Part shown: piece after piece, positions 8,597-15,925 of the stretch
Layout: every line of letters starts with the position of its first letter
Numbering within the stretch: the stretch's first letter is position 1
Assembly (NCBI GenBank): GCA_009773315.1
Contig: WRPE01000027.1
Location: forward strand, 1 to 39,279
Reading direction: 5' to 3'
Source: Syntrophaceae bacterium
Lineage (GTDB): Bacteria; Desulfobacterota; Syntrophia; Syntrophales; Smithellaceae
DNA: 39,279 bases
The notes under the pieces: generated by a model
Database searches by the model: none
The model's input: only the letters and a program-made list of their open reading frames with translations
What the model was told of the DNA's origin: nothing
Made by a program: the position numbers and the translations under genes

Positions 8597-10030
8597 TTGT
8601 TGGAAGGGCTGGAAGCGAATGAAGTGTCGCTATCTGAAATGTATTCAGCAGCACGTATGGACTCAGGGTTTGCTGCTTTCCCTGAGAGACATTATTTAGA
8701 GAAAATTCTGAACCATAAAGATATCAAGCCAATTAGTATGATTTCAAAATATATCAGTTCTGGCCATACACCATACCTTCACAACGTAAAAGAAGGCAAA
8801 GCTGGTGATGTAGATTTTGTTACTGTTGAGTGCATTAGCGATTTGATGCTTCACAAAGATAAGTTAAAGAAGATTACAGCAAAGCAATTTGAAGAAGAGT
8901 TTAAAAGAAATCGTTTGCAAATCGGCGCAGTGCTATGCACAATTAAACGCCGAATTTGTAAAGCGTTTCCTATAACAAAGAATTATGGTGATGTTGCATT
9001 TAACCAAGACATTGCCTTCATTATTCCTACGCACGAGGTCAGCACCGTATATCTGGCAACATATTTGTGCTCTAGGGTTGGTCAGCTGTTTGCAAAACGA
9101 CAAATGACTGAGCAAATGAATCCATACATCAGTGTGGAAAATTTATTGGGATTGCCAATAGTTATTGCCAGCAAGAACTTTCAGAACAAAGTAGAATTGA
9201 TTTTTGAGCTAGCCGATAAATGTCGAACCAAGTCAATTTTTGAATATGCCGCTGCTGAAACACTGCTACTTAAAACGCTAGACATGACAAACTTTTCACC
9301 AAGTACAGAAGGAATTAATATCAAGACATTCAAAGATTCCTTTGCAGAAACAGGGCGTTTGGATGCGGAGTACTACCAACTGAAGTATGAAGAGACGATG
9401 GACAAGGTTAGGTCACAACCAAATGCGCGACTTATTGAATTGGCGAGTATCCAAAAATCCATCGAACCAGGAACGGAGGCATATAGTGACGATGAGAGTG
9501 GATTGCCATTTCTGCGCGTTGCCGATTACAGCAAGCATGGGATAACCAAGCCGCAAAAGTGCCTGAACGCAGCCTTTGTTGCTGAAAATTGTGACAAACT
9601 TGACGCATTGAAACCAAAGAAAAACACTATTCTGTTTTCAAAAGATGGCAGCGTGGGAGAAGCATACTGCTTGCGGGAAGATGCCAACTTCGTGACATCG
9701 GGGGCAATTTTACACCTTATGGTACGAAACACGGATGAGGTATTACCTGACTACTTAACCCTCGCTCTCAATTCCAAGTTGGTGAGAATACAAGCTGAAC
9801 GCGACGCAGGTGGTTCAGTTATCCTTCACTGGCGTGTTGATGAAATTCAAAATGTTATTGTGCCTTTGGTGGACATGTCCACACAAGAAGAAATTGCCGC
9901 TATGTTTCAAGAAAGTTTTGCCCTCAAAGCTGAAAGCGAACGATTGCTTGATATTGCCAAACGCGCTGTAGAGATTGCCATTGAGCAAGATGAAAATGCG
10001 GGCATGGCATACATTGAGATGAATTCATGA
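8597..10030 (+). CDS. Specificity (HsdS-like) protein with two recognition domains
   Basis: A 477-residue DNA-recognition protein for the adjacent nuclease-methylase. It shows two target-recognition modules in tandem. The first spans roughly residues 35-210 and the second roughly 250-460, introduced by GRLDAEYYQ, a phrase typical of HsdS repeats. Helical conserved regions lie between and after them. The frame is open upstream to 8531. Its upstream part (SLGPFDEARYRAL) reads as real protein, yet has no ATG and no clear ribosome binding site; TTG at 8597 is only the first available start. Translation therefore probably depends on the methylase gene, by coupling or by -1 frameshift. Base composition is more AT-rich than the methylase gene, common for exchanged specificity genes. 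Confidence 0.8.
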   Translation: MLEGLEANEVSLSEMYSAARMDSGFAAFPERHYLEKILNHKDIKPISMISKYISSGHTPYLHNVKEGKAGDVDFVTVECISDLMLHKDKLKKITAKQFEEEFKRNRLQIGAVLCTIKRRICKAFPITKNYGDVAFNQDIAFIIPTHEVSTVYLATYLCSRVGQLFAKRQMTEQMNPYISVENLLGLPIVIASKNFQNKVELIFELADKCRTKSIFEYAAAETLLLKTLDMTNFSPSTEGINIKTFKDSFAETGRLDAEYYQLKYEETMDKVRSQPNARLIELASIQKSIEPGTEAYSDDESGLPFLRVADYSKHGITKPQKCLNAAFVAENCDKLDALKPKKNTILFSKDGSVGEAYCLREDANFVTSGAILHLMVRNTDEVLPDYLTLALNSKLVRIQAERDAGGSVILHWRVDEIQNVIVPLVDMSTQEEIAAMFQESFALKAESERLLDIAKRAVEIAIEQDENAGMAYIEMNS

Positions 10031-10040
10031 GGCTCATGAA

Positions 10041-10796
10041 ATGACGGATGAAGAAACGGTTGATGAAATTCTGCAGGGAAGCCTGAGAATCCGCCAGAGC
10101 AAACGCGGTTACCGTTTTAATCTGGATTCACTCATTCTGGCGCATTTTGTTTCCTTGAAGTCTCGTTCCGTCAATATGGATCTGGGTTGCGGCAACGGCA
10201 TCATCGCGCTGGTTTTGGCCAGACGCTATCCCTCAACGCACTGGACAGGCCTGGAAATTCAAGAAGGGCAGGCATCTCTTTCGTGTCGGAATGTCGAGCT
10301 CAATGGTTTGGAAAAAAGAGTGAGTATTATTCTCGGCGATGCCAGGGAAGTCAAAAGAAATTTTACAGCAAATTCGTTTGATAATGTTATCTTCAACCCG
10401 CCCTATCGGAAATTGTCGTCCGGCCGGATTAATCCTCTTTTGGAAAAAGCGGTCGCACGTCACGAGATCAAAGGATCACTTTCGGATTTTCTGGCGGCGT
10501 CTAAATCTCTTCTCAAGGCCACAGGCCGGGTTTTTACCATTTATCCGGCGAAGCGATTGGTGGAATTGATTGTCTTGTTTCGTAAAAACGATATTGAACC
10601 CAAAAGAATGAAGCTGGTATTTTCCGATGCCGCATCCGATGCGGAGTTTGTTCTGGTGGAGGGACGAAGCGGCTCGCGCGAAGAACTGAAAATGGAGTCG
10701 CCGCTTTATATTTACGAAGAACCCAAAAAATACACGCAAGACATGAAAAAAATATTCAGCGAGCTTGCTTCTCCTCCCGCAGCCTGCGGCGGCTGA
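10041..10796 (+). CDS. trmN6: TrmN6-like tRNA adenine N6-methyltransferase
   Basis: A 251-residue SAM-dependent methyltransferase of the YfiC/TrmN6 type, which methylates N6 of A37 in tRNA-Val. SAM motif I DLGCGNGI is at 47-54 and the N6-adenine motif NPPY at 119-122. The N-terminal GYRFNLDSLILAHF is characteristic of this subgroup. GAGG precedes the ATG by 8 bases, just after the hsdS stop. The 3' end overlaps the convergent dciA gene by 41 bases. The tRNA substrate is inferred from the family. Confidence 0.82.
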   Translation: MTDEETVDEILQGSLRIRQSKRGYRFNLDSLILAHFVSLKSRSVNMDLGCGNGIIALVLARRYPSTHWTGLEIQEGQASLSCRNVELNGLEKRVSIILGDAREVKRNFTANSFDNVIFNPPYRKLSSGRINPLLEKAVARHEIKGSLSDFLAASKSLLKATGRVFTIYPAKRLVELIVLFRKNDIEPKRMKLVFSDAASDAEFVLVEGRSGSREELKMESPLYIYEEPKKYTQDMKKIFSELASPPAACGG

Positions 10797-11256
10797 TTTC
10801 CGTTTTCATGACCCGCTGCACTATCTCGGCTAACTCCCGATCCGCCAGCCCTTCCGTACATTCGGCAATCATCTTTTTATCTCTTTCCTTGAGGACAATC
10901 TTTTCTACGTCTGCGGCATTGTACCCGGAATTTTTGGGAGCAGGTCTGTATCCGACGGTGAAGTGAATCTCCTTGACGGGTGTCTTTCCGGCAAGTTCGT
11001 TGATTTTTTGCCGGATGTCTTCTTTCATGAAATGCAGTTGCTGCACCCAGACGGAGGAGGTTGTTTTAACAAACAGGGTTCCCGCACGCCAGCCGTCAGG
11101 TTGGGTTTGTGCGGCAATCTGCGCGCCCACCGCTTTCGGCCAGAGTTTGAACAGGACGTTTTCTTCCAACTTGGCGGCCATGCCTCTTTTCTTAAAAGTG
11201 GAAAACAAAATTTCGCCAATGGATTGTAAACGTGCCTGGAATTGTTTTTTTCTCAT
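10756..11256 (-). CDS. dciA: DUF721 / DciA-like protein
   Basis: A 166-residue DUF721 protein; members called DciA help load the replicative helicase DnaB in bacteria lacking DnaC. The recognisable core is KLWPKAVGAQIAAQT followed by GTLFVKTTSSVWVQQL and a helix FMKEDIRQKINEL, then a basic C-terminal tail. The start is taken at ATG 11256 (MRKKQFQARLQ) instead of the in-frame start at 11301, because the family begins about here; neither start has a strong ribosome binding site. It lies downstream of gpmI on the same strand with a 138-base gap, and its 3' end overlaps trmN6. Confidence 0.82.
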   Translation of the reverse strand: MRKKQFQARLQSIGEILFSTFKKRGMAAKLEENVLFKLWPKAVGAQIAAQTQPDGWRAGTLFVKTTSSVWVQQLHFMKEDIRQKINELAGKTPVKEIHFTVGYRPAPKNSGYNAADVEKIVLKERDKKMIAECTEGLADRELAEIVQRVMKTEISRRRLREEKQAR

Positions 11257-11394
11257 GGCTTTAATGTGACACAATTTGACGGGATGATCAAGGTGAATCA
11301 AAAATCAGCAGAGGCACTTGCGCGGATTATTCTTTTTTTAGTTCTTGCGCAAAAATGTCAAAGGTTCGTTGATTAAACGTGGCCTGCATTTTCC

Positions 11395-12978
11395 TTACTC
11401 CGCGAAGATTTTATCTCCTTCTCCATAAACCAGCATCCGGTAGGTTTTTTCAATCCGGTCCCAGTTTTCTTCGCGATCCATCGACCAGTAGCGTCCGATG
11501 ACGGATGCCACCCTTCCCAGTTGCAAAGCCAGACATTTTTCTTCCACCTGTTGAATATAGCGGGCGCCGCTTTCCGGCAGTTCGCCGCGTCTGCCCAGCA
11601 TTCCATGAATAAAGAGGCGGGAGATGCCTTGTTGTTTGGCCATGTCCATTAAGGCGAAAAGGTGTTCAATGGAACCGTGCGAGCTGAAAAAAGAGACAAT
11701 TCCCATCACATGCAGCGCCGTGCCTTTTTGTTTAGCCATCCTCATGACGTTGATGAAAGCCTGGTTTCTGTAAAAGTCACGGCTAAGGATAGCCTGATCA
11801 ATATTGAGGCGGTCGGAATAAATCCGGCGGCCCGCGCCGATGTGTAAATGCCCCGCCTCGGAATTGCCCACGGTTTGTGGCGGCAGTCCTACGGCGACGC
11901 CTGATGCGGCAAGCTTTGCCAGGGGATAGGTCTTGATCAATCTGTCCATAACCGGCGTTACGGCGCGCGCGATCAGATTGCCGTTTTCGGCATCGCTCAG
12001 TCCCCAGCCGTCCAGTATCATCAGCAATAAGCGTTTAACGGGTGCGAAGGAATGTCTATTTTGTTCGATGAGCGAAAACCCGGTCATGGAGGTGGGTACA
12101 GGCAAGCCGAGAATATCCATTGCCGTCGGAGCGATGTCGGTCAGCGCTCCCTGGGGTTTCAGGGTCAATATTTGATCCGCGTGCAGTAAGATAAAGGGCA
12201 CGGGGCTATCCGTATGACCGGTATCAACACCGCCGTCGGGGTAAAGCCATTTTTCAACCGTGCCGTGATCGGCTGTGACCATCACGGCGATTTTCTGCCG
12301 CAGCGCCTCCTCAATGAGAAGGCCCGCATTCTGATCTACCGCCTGAATCGCACGGAGCACCGCCGGCTCATTTTCGATATGACCGACAACATCCACATTC
12401 GGGTAATTCACAACGATAAAATTGCAGCATGGATCTTTAATCTTGGCGAGGGCTGCGTCAGTGATTTCCCCGATGGACATTTCCGGGGCTTCATCAAACA
12501 GCCTGACATCTTTGCGTGTCGGGATGACGATTCTTTCTTCACCAGGCAGCGGGTCCGATTTCTTGCCGTTGAAAAAGAAGCTGACATGAACGGCTTTTTC
12601 TGCTTCCGTTATTTTGGCCTGGGTTAAGCCCTGCATGGCGATGACATCGCTTAATGTGTCGGAAAGAATGCCCTGAGGCTTAAAAGCGACCTCAACGTTT
12701 AACCCTTTCTGATACTCAATCATGGTTGCAAAGTTGACGTTGATGCTTTTATCGATTGGGAATTCACGGAAACTTTGTTCCGTAAGACTGCGAGTTAATT
12801 CAATTTCACGTTCACCGCGAATATTATAGAAAATAACCGAATCGCCCGCACGGATTCTTCCCACGGGTTCATTTTGATGGTTGACCAACACCAGTGGGAG
12901 AAGGGTTTCGTCTTCCTTACCCTGATCGTAGGCGTTGCGGACTGCTTGGGACATGGGGAATTTGATTTCAGGGCACAT
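11395..12978 (-). CDS. gpmI: Circularly permuted cofactor-independent phosphoglycerate mutase
   Basis: A 527-residue protein with all blocks of 2,3-bisphosphoglycerate-independent phosphoglycerate mutase (3-PG to 2-PG), but in permuted order. Residues 10-305 correspond to the usual C-terminal part: AGDSVIFYNIRGER (Arg54, Arg57), ITEAEKAVHVSFFFNG (Lys128), NYPNVDVVGH (Asp196, His200), TADHG (Asp237, His238), GHTDSPVPF (His255) and MTGFSLI. A short linker leads to the usual N-terminal part: LLLMILDGWG (Asp323), GNSEAGHLHIGAG (nucleophile Ser373), His434, IGRYWSMDRE (Arg496, Arg502) and YRMLVYGEG at the end. Metal ligands and most substrate residues are kept. The substrate loop usually DGRD reads GRRG (462-465), losing the two aspartates. 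New termini fall inside the transferase domain. Start ATG 12978, or Met9, without a strong ribosome binding site. Whether it is active is unknown. Confidence 0.93.
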   Translation of the reverse strand: MCPEIKFPMSQAVRNAYDQGKEDETLLPLVLVNHQNEPVGRIRAGDSVIFYNIRGEREIELTRSLTEQSFREFPIDKSINVNFATMIEYQKGLNVEVAFKPQGILSDTLSDVIAMQGLTQAKITEAEKAVHVSFFFNGKKSDPLPGEERIVIPTRKDVRLFDEAPEMSIGEITDAALAKIKDPCCNFIVVNYPNVDVVGHIENEPAVLRAIQAVDQNAGLLIEEALRQKIAVMVTADHGTVEKWLYPDGGVDTGHTDSPVPFILLHADQILTLKPQGALTDIAPTAMDILGLPVPTSMTGFSLIEQNRHSFAPVKRLLLMILDGWGLSDAENGNLIARAVTPVMDRLIKTYPLAKLAASGVAVGLPPQTVGNSEAGHLHIGAGRRIYSDRLNIDQAILSRDFYRNQAFINVMRMAKQKGTALHVMGIVSFFSSHGSIEHLFALMDMAKQQGISRLFIHGMLGRRGELPESGARYIQQVEEKCLALQLGRVASVIGRYWSMDREENWDRIEKTYRMLVYGEGDKIFAE

Positions 12979-13093
12979 AGAAATACCAGCTTATTCATTG
13001 GAGATGTTAACAGGGATGTCTATTTAACGAAAGAATCCCAAGCTGTAAAGGAAAATATTTCGCCCTGTTTGCAAAGCCTTTTTAACTTGAAAA

Positions 13094-13105
13094 TTAAGCG
13101 CTTAA
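13094..13105. repeat. 12-bp palindrome TTAAGCGCTTAA
   Basis: A perfect palindrome lies in the divergent gap between gpmI and the small gene at 13146, about 40 bases before that gene. It could be an operator, but nothing else ties it to a regulator. Confidence 0.3.
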
Positions 13106-13145
13106 ATGATAAATGCCGCAAAAGTATTCAAGGATAGGTTTTATT

Positions 13146-13538
13146 ATGCAGGCTATGCTACCGGGAAAAGAAAATAAGCACGAGAGTTTGTGCGAAGAAC
13201 TATTGCGGGAACGAGCGGCTGTTTTGAGCCGGGCCGGTTTTGCCGTGGAAGATGCGCTGGAAGTGCTCATAAAGATCAACCGGCAGATTGAACAAAAGGT
13301 CGAGCATCTGCGAATGGTTCAAAACCCTGGCTCCGGTCAGGGAAATATGAATAATAAACAGTCGATATTTGAAGAAATTAATATGATTATCGATCAATTT
13401 AATGCAGCATGTCAAAAAGCCGAAATCCAATATTATTATTTGATTGTGACTCGTGAAGCCCTGGGGCTCAGAAGGCATGAAACGGTTCGGCAGCTCTACC
13501 AGATTCCTTCGAAAAAGAAAAAGATGCAGGCTATTTGA
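13146..13538 (+). CDS. Unrecognised small coiled-coil-like protein
   Basis: A 130-residue protein I do not recognise. It is hydrophilic and mostly helical: a Glu/Arg-rich N-terminal helix (ESLCEELLRERAAVLSRAG), a second helix with ALEVLIKINRQIEQKVEHL, a glycine-asparagine linker, then an Ile/Tyr-rich helix and a basic C-terminal tail (PSKKKKMQ). There is no signal peptide, cysteine motif or enzyme motif. The ATG at 13146 follows AAGGATAGG by 7 bases. Its stop overlaps the pcm start by one base (TGATG), so the two are probably co-transcribed. It occupies the place surE has in the enterobacterial surE-pcm-nlpD order, but does not look like SurE. Confidence 0.65.
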   Translation: MQAMLPGKENKHESLCEELLRERAAVLSRAGFAVEDALEVLIKINRQIEQKVEHLRMVQNPGSGQGNMNNKQSIFEEINMIIDQFNAACQKAEIQYYYLIVTREALGLRRHETVRQLYQIPSKKKKMQAI

Positions 13539-14191
13539 TGGACAGATACAAAAAGCAGCGCACACGGATGGTGGAGACGCAGATTCGGGCCCGTTCAATA
13601 AGCGATGCCTATGTATTGAAAGTGATGGAAACTATCCCGCGTCATCTTTTCGTGGATGAAGGTTTGATTGATCAGGCATACAGCGACAACCCGTTGCCCA
13701 TCGGAGAAAAACAAACCATATCTCAACCGTATATTGTCGCTTTGATGACGCAGGCTCTGGAATTAAAAGGCGGGGAGCGTATCCTGGAAATCGGGACAGG
13801 GTCGGGTTATCAGACAGCGATTTTAGCTAAGCTGGCTGATCGAGTTTTTTCTATCGAACGGGTGGCCACCCTTGCAACACGTGCGCGAAAGATTTTGGAC
13901 AGGCTTAACTGTTATAATGTTGCCATTCGTGTCGGCGACGGCTCTTACGGCTGGAAAGAGGAAGCGCCGTTCGATGCGATTATTACGACAGCCGCCGCCC
14001 CGCGGATTCCACAATATTTGGTCGAGCAGCTTGCCCCGGGGGGCAGACTTGTTGTTCCGGTTGGCAGCCGCGAGGTGCAGACTTTGTATAAATTAGCCCG
14101 CTCTGTGGAAAATCCAGCTGAAATAAAGAAAGAAGACCTGGGTGGCTGCCGTTTTGTCAGTCTGATTGGGGAGAGTGGATGGAAAGAATGA
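13538..14191 (+). CDS. pcm: Protein-L-isoaspartate O-methyltransferase
   Basis: A 217-residue SAM-dependent enzyme that methylates abnormal isoaspartyl residues and starts their repair. The SAM motif LEIGTGSGYQTA is at residues 83-94. The family motif GEKQTISQPYIVALM is at 57-71 and TTAAAPRIPQ appears in the middle region. Length and ending (RFVSLIGESGW) are normal. The ATG at 13538 overlaps the upstream stop; a TTG one codon earlier is less likely. Its 3' end overlaps the nlpD-like gene, keeping the widespread pcm-nlpD neighbourhood. Confidence 0.95.
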   Translation: MDRYKKQRTRMVETQIRARSISDAYVLKVMETIPRHLFVDEGLIDQAYSDNPLPIGEKQTISQPYIVALMTQALELKGGERILEIGTGSGYQTAILAKLADRVFSIERVATLATRARKILDRLNCYNVAIRVGDGSYGWKEEAPFDAIITTAAAPRIPQYLVEQLAPGGRLVVPVGSREVQTLYKLARSVENPAEIKKEDLGGCRFVSLIGESGWKE

Positions 14192-15114
14192 TCCGGCATG
14201 TCGGTTTTCGTAGAGGCCGATATATTTTTACATGCTTTCTCCTGATACTCTTTCCTTTGCTTTTGATGATTTCCTGCTCCGGGCCTCAGGTGCAGAAAAA
14301 AAGTCAGGCAAAGGGTGTTTATCATATCGTCAAGAAGGGTGAAACGGCTTACAAGATTGCCCGTGCTTATTCGATCAGTTTGCAGGATTTGGCAGAAGTC
14401 AATAACATTATGGATGTTTCCAGTATCCAAGAAGGTTCAGTCATCTTTATCCCGGAGGCAGATCAGGCAATCGACGACGTGATGGCTCACGCCAAGGCGT
14501 CCCGCTCTGATGCAAAACGAGAAACCGGCTCAACGGATAAGAAGCTTCCTGAGCTTGCAAAATCGTCTAAACCGGTTGATCTGCCGCCCGCTGCGGAGAA
14601 AACGCCTCTTCCCCAACCTTTATCTCCCGAAGTAGTCGCCGCAACCGCCGGCATGACTGAGGCTGCGGCTGAAAAAAATAAACCGGGAATAGAAGAAAAA
14701 CCGCCGATAGCGGAAAAGAAAGATGAAATAAGGCTGGGGAAAAGCATGTTTATCTGGCCCGTCAAGGGAACCGTCAAAACCCCTTTCGGGATTCAACCAA
14801 ACAAAACATACCACAACTGGATTAAAATTGTGTGCCCTGTGGGAACACAGGTTAAGGCTGCAGCTTCCGGAACCGTCATATTTTCTTCAAGCTTACCACC
14901 CTTCGGGGAAACGATTATCATTCGTCATCCGACTGATTTTGCGACAGTATATACCCACCTCAAGAAAAGATCCGTCAAGGCGGATCAGAAAATTAAAAGA
15001 GGCGAAGTCATTGCTTTAGCCGGAGAAAAAGACGACATTGGAGATACGTATATCAATTTTGAAATCCGCCTCAAAGGTAATAAACCGCGCAATCCCTTAT
15101 TTTACCTGCCATAA
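14179..15114 (+). CDS. nlpD: NlpD-like LysM/M23 lipoprotein with a degenerate active site
   Basis: A 311-residue envelope protein: basic N-terminus, hydrophobic segment and lipobox ending at Cys33 (LMISC), then a LysM peptidoglycan-binding domain (about 47-92, YHIVKKGETAYKIARAYSIS). A Pro/Ala/Glu-rich linker follows, then an M23 domain (about 190-311). Active M23 enzymes need H-x3-D and HLH. Here the first His is kept (His212), the Asp is Lys216, YTHL keeps His260, and HLHFE has become YINFE. The zinc site is therefore lost, as in NlpD and EnvC, which activate amidases instead of cutting. The start overlaps pcm; ATG 14188 (ATGA) is an alternative. Confidence 0.88.
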   Translation: MERMIRHVGFRRGRYIFTCFLLILFPLLLMISCSGPQVQKKSQAKGVYHIVKKGETAYKIARAYSISLQDLAEVNNIMDVSSIQEGSVIFIPEADQAIDDVMAHAKASRSDAKRETGSTDKKLPELAKSSKPVDLPPAAEKTPLPQPLSPEVVAATAGMTEAAAEKNKPGIEEKPPIAEKKDEIRLGKSMFIWPVKGTVKTPFGIQPNKTYHNWIKIVCPVGTQVKAAASGTVIFSSSLPPFGETIIIRHPTDFATVYTHLKKRSVKADQKIKRGEVIALAGEKDDIGDTYINFEIRLKGNKPRNPLFYLP

Positions 15115-15201
15115 GTAGCTGTTTCCTTGTCAACAAATAAATTTGCACGCATGGACATTGATTTTGTATTTCCCAAGTATTTCAGTAAATTGTATTAATC
15201 A

Positions 15202-15230
15202 TTGACTAAATACATAATAAGTGCTATCCT
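15202..15230 (+). promoter_or_regulatory. Sigma-70 promoter of carD
   Basis: TTGACT (15202-15207) and TATCCT (15225-15230) with exactly 17 bp between them, about 35 bp upstream of the carD ATG. The -10 overlaps an inverted repeat. Confidence 0.7.
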
Positions 15231-15235
15231 AGCAC
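15221..15235. promoter_or_regulatory. Inverted repeat over the carD -10 element
   Basis: GTGCTA-TCC-TAGCAC is a perfect 6-bp inverted repeat with a 3-base spacer, covering the -10 hexamer and running to about the expected start site. Placement suits a repressor operator. The regulator is unknown. Confidence 0.45.
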
Positions 15236-15264
15236 CTTATTATAGAAAGGCAGGGAAATATACA

Positions 15265-15750
15265 ATGTTTAAAGTAGGGGATTTGGCGGTATATCCGGCG
15301 CAAGGTGTCGGTGTCATTGAAGCTATTGAAAATAGAGAGGTTATGGGAAAGAAGCAGCCTTTTTATGTAATGAAAATTATGGGTAACGGCATGAAGATCA
15401 TGATCCCGACGACATCGGCCAAGGCTGTGGGGCTTCGTGAGGTCATTCTGGAGAAGGAAATACCCAGAGTGTATGAAATTTTGCGCAATAAAGATGTCAC
15501 CATCGATAAGCAAACCTGGAACAAGCGCTATCGTGAATACCTGGAGAAGATCAAAACCGGTTCTGTGTTCGAAATTGCCAGTGTTTTGCGGGATTTGTTT
15601 ATCTTAAAAAGTGATAAGAATCTTTCCTTCGGAGAGCGAAAAATGATGGATACCGCTAAAAATTTGCTGGTTAAAGAAATATCTGTGGCCACTAATGCGC
15701 AGGAAGCGAAAGTCGAACACGATTTACAGATGATTTTTACGGTACAATAG
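15265..15750 (+). CDS. carD: CarD/CdnL-family RNA polymerase-binding regulator
   Basis: A 161-residue transcription factor of the CarD/CdnL/TRCF family that binds the RNA polymerase beta subunit and stabilises open promoter complexes, often at rRNA promoters. The N-terminal Tudor-like domain (FKVGDLAVYPAQGVGVIEAI, then FYVMKIMGNGMKIMIP) is intact. The rest is helical, with KQTWNKRYREYLEKI and ELKS-like LSFGERKMMDTAKNLL, matching the DNA-contacting part. The start at ATG 15265 follows AGGCAGGG; the longer frame from 15202 would include the promoter and is rejected. A single-gene unit seems likely, since the next gene has its own promoter. Confidence 0.92.
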   Translation: MFKVGDLAVYPAQGVGVIEAIENREVMGKKQPFYVMKIMGNGMKIMIPTTSAKAVGLREVILEKEIPRVYEILRNKDVTIDKQTWNKRYREYLEKIKTGSVFEIASVLRDLFILKSDKNLSFGERKMMDTAKNLLVKEISVATNAQEAKVEHDLQMIFTVQ

Positions 15751-15873
15751 CAGTCTATAACTTGTTCAATAATATCATGCTCTTTGAAAAATAAAAATAG
15801 GACGGGATCAGCTTTCCTTGATCATGGAAAAAATGAGGCCTCCATATTATTTAAGAAGTATTTTAGGTGTTTA

Positions 15874-15902
15874 TTGATGTATATATATGACATTTATATA
15901 AT
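15874..15902 (+). promoter_or_regulatory. Sigma-70 promoter of the PIN-TRAM gene
   Basis: TTGATG (15874-15879), 17 bp of AT-rich DNA, and a consensus TATAAT (15897-15902). The strong ribosome binding site lies about 10 bases downstream, so the 5' leader would be very short. Confidence 0.65.
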
Positions 15903-15925
15903 TTTATAGAAAGGAGGTGACGCAG

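Noticed and set aside
11395-12978. Assembly artefact explaining the permuted mutase
   Set aside because: The frame is uninterrupted, the joins fall between structural blocks, and a sensible linker connects the old termini. A misassembly would rarely keep the frame at both joins. Reads would still settle it.
15202-15264. Extended CarD N-terminus from 15202
   Set aside because: That stretch holds the promoter and inverted repeat, and CarD proteins start at the FKVGDLAVYP segment.
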